A DNA stretch of 64,000 nt from Mycolicibacterium grossiae (lineage in GTDB: Bacteria; Actinomycetota; Actinomycetes; Mycobacteriales; Mycobacteriaceae), in assembly GCF_008329645.1 (NCBI RefSeq), contig NZ_CP043474.1, positions 1,302,001 to 1,366,000 of the forward strand, read 5' to 3'. Positions within the stretch are counted from its first letter, which is position 1. The number at the start of each line of letters is the position of its first letter. Shown in pieces: positions 61,025-64,000 of the stretch. Made by a program: the position numbers and the translations under genes. The notes beneath the pieces are model-generated. The model had not been told where the DNA came from, searched no databases, and saw only the letters and a program-made list of their open reading frames with translations.

Positions 61025-61924
61025 CTAGCTGGGCAACCCCGGCAGCGGCGGCAGGGCAGGCAGACCCGGGATGGCCGGCGGTGCGGGCGTGGCCGGCGGT
61101 GCGGGTGACGTCACCCGGAAGCCGTTGACGATGCCGTCGGTCGCATTGCCCGCGGCGACGGTCACGGTGGCACTGGTGGTGACCGACAGCGTGACCAGGT
61201 AGCGGTCCGGCCCGGACTGCGCGATGACGTTGCGCCGGGAGGTGTTCAGCGTCATGTTGTTCTGCCGGTAGGTGCCTTCGATGATCGACGACGGCATGCC
61301 GCCGAAGTCGGCCAGCGAGCCGTCGGTGGGCCGCCACGCGGGCAGCTGCTGGCTCTCGACGAAGCCGTGGCTGATCGCTTCCTTCGGATCGAAGTCGCCG
61401 AGCAGCTTGTACACCTGCAGTGCGGCGTTGGAGGTGTAGAGGCCGTCGCCGCCGACGCGGTCGGCGATGACGGCGAACGCGTCGGGCACGTTCGGGTCGG
61501 GCACGTGGCTCCACCCGGGCGGCAGCGGCAGCACGATGTTGAGCGCGGTGAAGCCTGCGCTCTGCTGCGGCTGCATCGCCACGTTCTTCGACGCGAAGTA
61601 GTCGCGCAGCGTGCCCGACGCGGCAGGCGTAATGGTCGGGGCCGCGGGGACGGCGGGAGCTGCGGGGGTCACGGCCGCGGGGACTGCCGCGGGTGCTGCG
61701 AGGCCGGCCGCGGGAGAGACACCCGGGGCTGCCGGGGCGATGGCCTGTGCGGCGGGCGCGGCCTGCACGATGACGGTCTGCGTGACGGTGGCCGGTGCGG
61801 GCTGCGGTGGCAGCGGCAGGGCCGGCTCGGCCGATGCGGTGGGGCCTGCGAAGCCGACGACGCCGGCGACGCTGACGGCGACGCCTCCTGCTACGAGCCC
61901 CCAACGGCGGGCCTTGGCGAACAT
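61025..61924 (-). CDS. Proline-rich secreted protein, Mtc28-like
   Basis: The 299-residue product (ATG at 61924, GAAGGGAAG upstream) has a signal peptide to about residue 32 (T-A-S-A-E-P), an Ala/Pro-rich stretch (about 33-105) and a globular LpqN/LpqT-type domain (about 110-265) with a Pro-rich tail. It matches the secreted antigen Mtc28 (Rv0040c) in architecture and position beside leuS. The role is unknown; it is exported and lacks a lipobox cysteine. Confidence 0.88.
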   Translation of the reverse strand: MFAKARRWGLVAGGVAVSVAGVVGFAGPTASAEPALPLPPQPAPATVTQTVIVQAAPAAQAIAPAAPGVSPAAGLAAPAAVPAAVTPAAPAVPAAPTITPAASGTLRDYFASKNVAMQPQQSAGFTALNIVLPLPPGWSHVPDPNVPDAFAVIADRVGGDGLYTSNAALQVYKLLGDFDPKEAISHGFVESQQLPAWRPTDGSLADFGGMPSSIIEGTYRQNNMTLNTSRRNVIAQSGPDRYLVTLSVTTSATVTVAAGNATDGIVNGFRVTSPAPPATPAPPAIPGLPALPPLPGLPS

Positions 61925-62118
61925 CTGAGCGGACTTCCCTTCGGACGGACCGGGTCGGTGGTGTGCATGCGGCTGGTCAGGCGCCGACCATATCCACGGC
62001 CCGCGGCGGCCCACCAGACGCGACGGGGACCTGCAACCGAGCTCTGACCGCACTGCAACGGAACCGATACCAAGCCGGTCGGCCGCAGCCGGTCCGGCGG
62101 GGCCGCCAGCCCGTTGAC

Positions 62119-62124
62119 TACCCT
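62119..62124 (+). promoter_or_regulatory. -10 element for a leaderless leuS transcript (TACCCT)
   Basis: TACCCT lies exactly seven bases before the leuS GTG, the leaderless spacing. Confidence 0.6.
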
Positions 62125-62131
62125 GTTCGGC

Positions 62132-64000
62132 GTGACTGACCTGCCCGTCGACGTCGAGACCGACACCCCGAAGCATCGCTACGACGCGAAACTCGCCGGG
62201 GCGATCGAGCACGCGTGGCAGGAGACGTGGGCACGGCGCGGCACGTTCCACGTGCCCAACCCGGTCGGCTCGCTGGCGCCCGCCGACGGTGCCGCGGTGC
62301 CCGCGGACAAGATGTTCGTCCAGGACATGTTCCCGTACCCGTCGGGGGAGGGCCTGCACGTCGGTCACCCGCTGGGCTACATCGCCACCGACGTCTACGC
62401 GCGCTACTTCCGGATGACCGGTCGCAACGTCCTGCACGCGCTGGGCTTCGACGCCTTCGGCCTGCCCGCCGAGCAGTACGCCGTGCAGACCGGTACGCAT
62501 CCGCGCACCCGCACCGAGGCGAACATCGTCAACTTCCGCCGCCAGCTGGGCCGGCTGGGACTGGGGCACGACGCCCGGCGCAGCTTCTCCACCACCGACG
62601 TCGACTTCTACCGCTGGACGCAGTGGATCTTCCTGCAGATCTTCAACGCGTGGTTCGACCCGGCGGTCAACAGGGCGCGCCCCATCGCCGAGTTGATCGC
62701 CGAATACGCCGGTGGCACACGCCCGTTGGACGACGGCCGGACGTGGTCCGAACTGTCGGCGGGCGAGCGGCGCGACGTCGTCGACGCCCACCGGCTGGTG
62801 TACCGCGCCGACTCCATGGTGAATTGGTGTCCCGGACTGGGCACCGTGCTGGCCAACGAGGAGGTCACGGCCGACGGACGCAGTGACCGCGGCAACTTCC
62901 CGGTCTTCCGGAAGCGCCTGCGGCAGTGGATGATGCGCATCACCGCCTACAGCGACCGCCTGCTCGAGGACCTCGACGTGCTGGACTGGCCGGACAAGGT
63001 CAAGACCATGCAGCGCAACTGGATCGGGCGGTCGACCGGTGCGGAGGTGCTCTTCGCCGCCGGTGACGCCGACATCGAGGTGTTCACCACGCGACCGGAC
63101 ACTCTGTTTGGTGCCACCTACCTGGTGTTGGCACCCGAGCACCACCTGGTCGACGCCCTGACCGCCGCGCGGTGGCCGGACGGGACCGACCCGCGGTGGA
63201 CCTACGACGCCGAGACGCCCGGCGCGGCCGTCGCGGCGTACCGCTCGGCGATCGCCGCGAAGTCCGACCTGGAACGCCAGGAGAACAAGACCAAGACCGG
63301 CGTCTTCCTCGGCACCCACGCCACGAATCCCGTGACCGGTCAGCCGGTTCCGATCTTCATCGCCGACTACGTGCTGGCCGGCTACGGTACGGGCGCCATC
63401 ATGGCGGTGCCCGGTCACGACCAGCGCGACTGGGACTTCGCCCGGACCTTCGGGCTGCCGGTCGTCGAGGTGATCGGCGGCGGCGACGTCACCGAGGCCG
63501 CCTACACCGGCGACGGACCGCTGGTGAACTCCGGCGACCTGGACGGGTTGAGCGTGGCGTCGGCCAAGGAGGCCGTCGTCACCCGGCTGGAGGCCGACGG
63601 CCGGGGCCGAGCCCGGATCGAGTACAAGCTGCGCGACTGGCTGTTCGCCCGGCAGCGCTACTGGGGCGAGCCGTTCCCGATCGTTTACGACGACGACGGC
63701 CGCGCCCACGCGCTGCCGGATGCGGCGCTGCCGGTGGAGCTTCCGGACATCCCGGACTACTCGCCGGTGCTGTTCGACCCCGACGACGCGGACAGTGAGC
63801 CGTCGCCGCCGCTGGGCAAGGCCACCGAGTGGGTGCACGTCGACCTGGATCTCGGCGACGGGTTGCGCAGCTACACCCGCGACACCAACGTGATGCCGCA
63901 GTGGGCCGGAAGTTCGTGGTACGAACTGCGATACGCCGATCCGCACAATGCGGAGACGTTCTGCGCGCCGGAGAACGAGGCGTATTGGATGGGGCCGCGG
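62132..64000 (+). CDS. leuS: Leucyl-tRNA synthetase, 3' part outside the window
   Basis: It attaches leucine to tRNA-Leu. The frame is open from the GTG at 62132 to the end of the window (623 codons of roughly 950-970). The class I H-V-G-H motif lies near residue 79, the editing domain with T-T-R-P-D-T-L-F-G near 315, and [10 protein letters not shown] near 503. The K-M-S-K-S-type motif would follow beyond the window. The tRNA-Leu(CAG) gene in this window encodes one of its substrates. Confidence 0.96.
   Translation, partial: MTDLPVDVETDTPKHRYDAKLAGAIEHAWQETWARRGTFHVPNPVGSLAPADGAAVPADKMFVQDMFPYPSGEGLHVGHPLGYIATDVYARYFRMTGRNVLHALGFDAFGLPAEQYAVQTGTHPRTRTEANIVNFRRQLGRLGLGHDARRSFSTTDVDFYRWTQWIFLQIFNAWFDPAVNRARPIAELIAEYAGGTRPLDDGRTWSELSAGERRDVVDAHRLVYRADSMVNWCPGLGTVLANEEVTADGRSDRGNFPVFRKRLRQWMMRITAYSDRLLEDLDVLDWPDKVKTMQRNWIGRSTGAEVLFAAGDADIEVFTTRPDTLFGATYLVLAPEHHLVDALTAARWPDGTDPRWTYDAETPGAAVAAYRSAIAAKSDLERQENKTKTGVFLGTHATNPVTGQPVPIFIADYVLAGYGTGAIMAVPGHDQRDWDFARTFGLPVVEVIGGGDVTEAAYTGDGPLVNSGDLDGLSVASAKEAVVTRLEADGRGRARIEYKLRDWLFARQRYWGEPFPIVYDDDGRAHALPDAALPVELPDIPDYSPVLFDPDDADSEPSPPLGKATEWVHVDLDLGDGLRSYTRDTNVMPQWAGSSWYELRYADPHNAETFCAPENEAYWMGPR

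Overview
The window is a high-GC mycobacterial chromosome segment centred on the replication origin. Gene content and order match Mycobacterium: dnaA with a TTG start, dnaN, recF, gyrB and gyrA, the pknB operon, and parAB. The gnd gene between dnaN and recF, and the Rv0036c-Rv0041-type block placed directly after the Rv3906c-type gene, are unlike M. tuberculosis as I remember it and suit a rapidly growing, Mycolicibacterium-type species. Rv numbers here are recalled from M. tuberculosis, not searched.

Layout. 1-6.6 kb is accessory: a 5'-truncated zinc peptidase, a small secreted protein followed by tandem hairpin repeats, a PAS-GGDEF diguanylate cyclase, a tetR-phyH pair with a palindromic operator, a STAS protein and an uncharacterised coiled-coil membrane protein. 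tRNA-Leu(CAG) follows. 7.0-16.8 kb is the cell-shape and signalling operon fhaA, fhaB-pstP-rodA-pbpA-pknA-pknB, where six of the genes overlap by 4 bases. 16.8-19.8 kb holds trpG, a DUF881 gene, crgA, a small membrane protein and ppiA. 19.9-24.8 kb is a five-gene metabolic insert (two MBL-fold hydrolases, an esterase, an XRE regulator, an SDR) between ppiA and cwsA. 25.4-25.8 kb holds tRNA-Ala and tRNA-Ile with a 43-residue gene between them that runs into tRNA-Ala. 25.8-37.7 kb is the leftward replication block: the DUF3566 gene, gyrA, gyrB, dciA, recF, gnd, dnaN, oriC, dnaA.

On the other side of dnaA run rpmH, rnpA, yidD, yidC, jag, rsmG, parA and parB, with two perfect parS sites, one at the start of rsmG and one early in parA. 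Then come a GNAT gene, cwlM, trxA, trxB, a truncated anti-SigM gene, an antisense secreted-protein gene, sigM, a MurJ-pseudokinase fusion, a DUF6049 protein, a Nudix hydrolase and pcnA. From 57.7 kb the order changes to a TIGR03084-type protein, an MFS transporter, YqgE, a Cys-tailed membrane protein, an Mtc28-like secreted protein and the first 1.87 kb of leuS.

Several products form one known network. PknB and PknA phosphorylate cell-wall regulators, PstP reverses this, FhaA reads the phospho-mark on the MurJ pseudokinase, and CwlM (here with zinc ligands replaced) is a PknB target controlling peptidoglycan precursor synthesis. RodA, PbpA, CrgA and CwsA act at the same sites of growth. Points most worth a second look are the rearranged sigM/rsmA locus, the palindrome clusters at 18.70-18.75 and 43.55-43.64 kb, the tandem hairpins at 1.65-1.80 kb, the small gene overlapping tRNA-Ala, and a set of leaderless-type starts.
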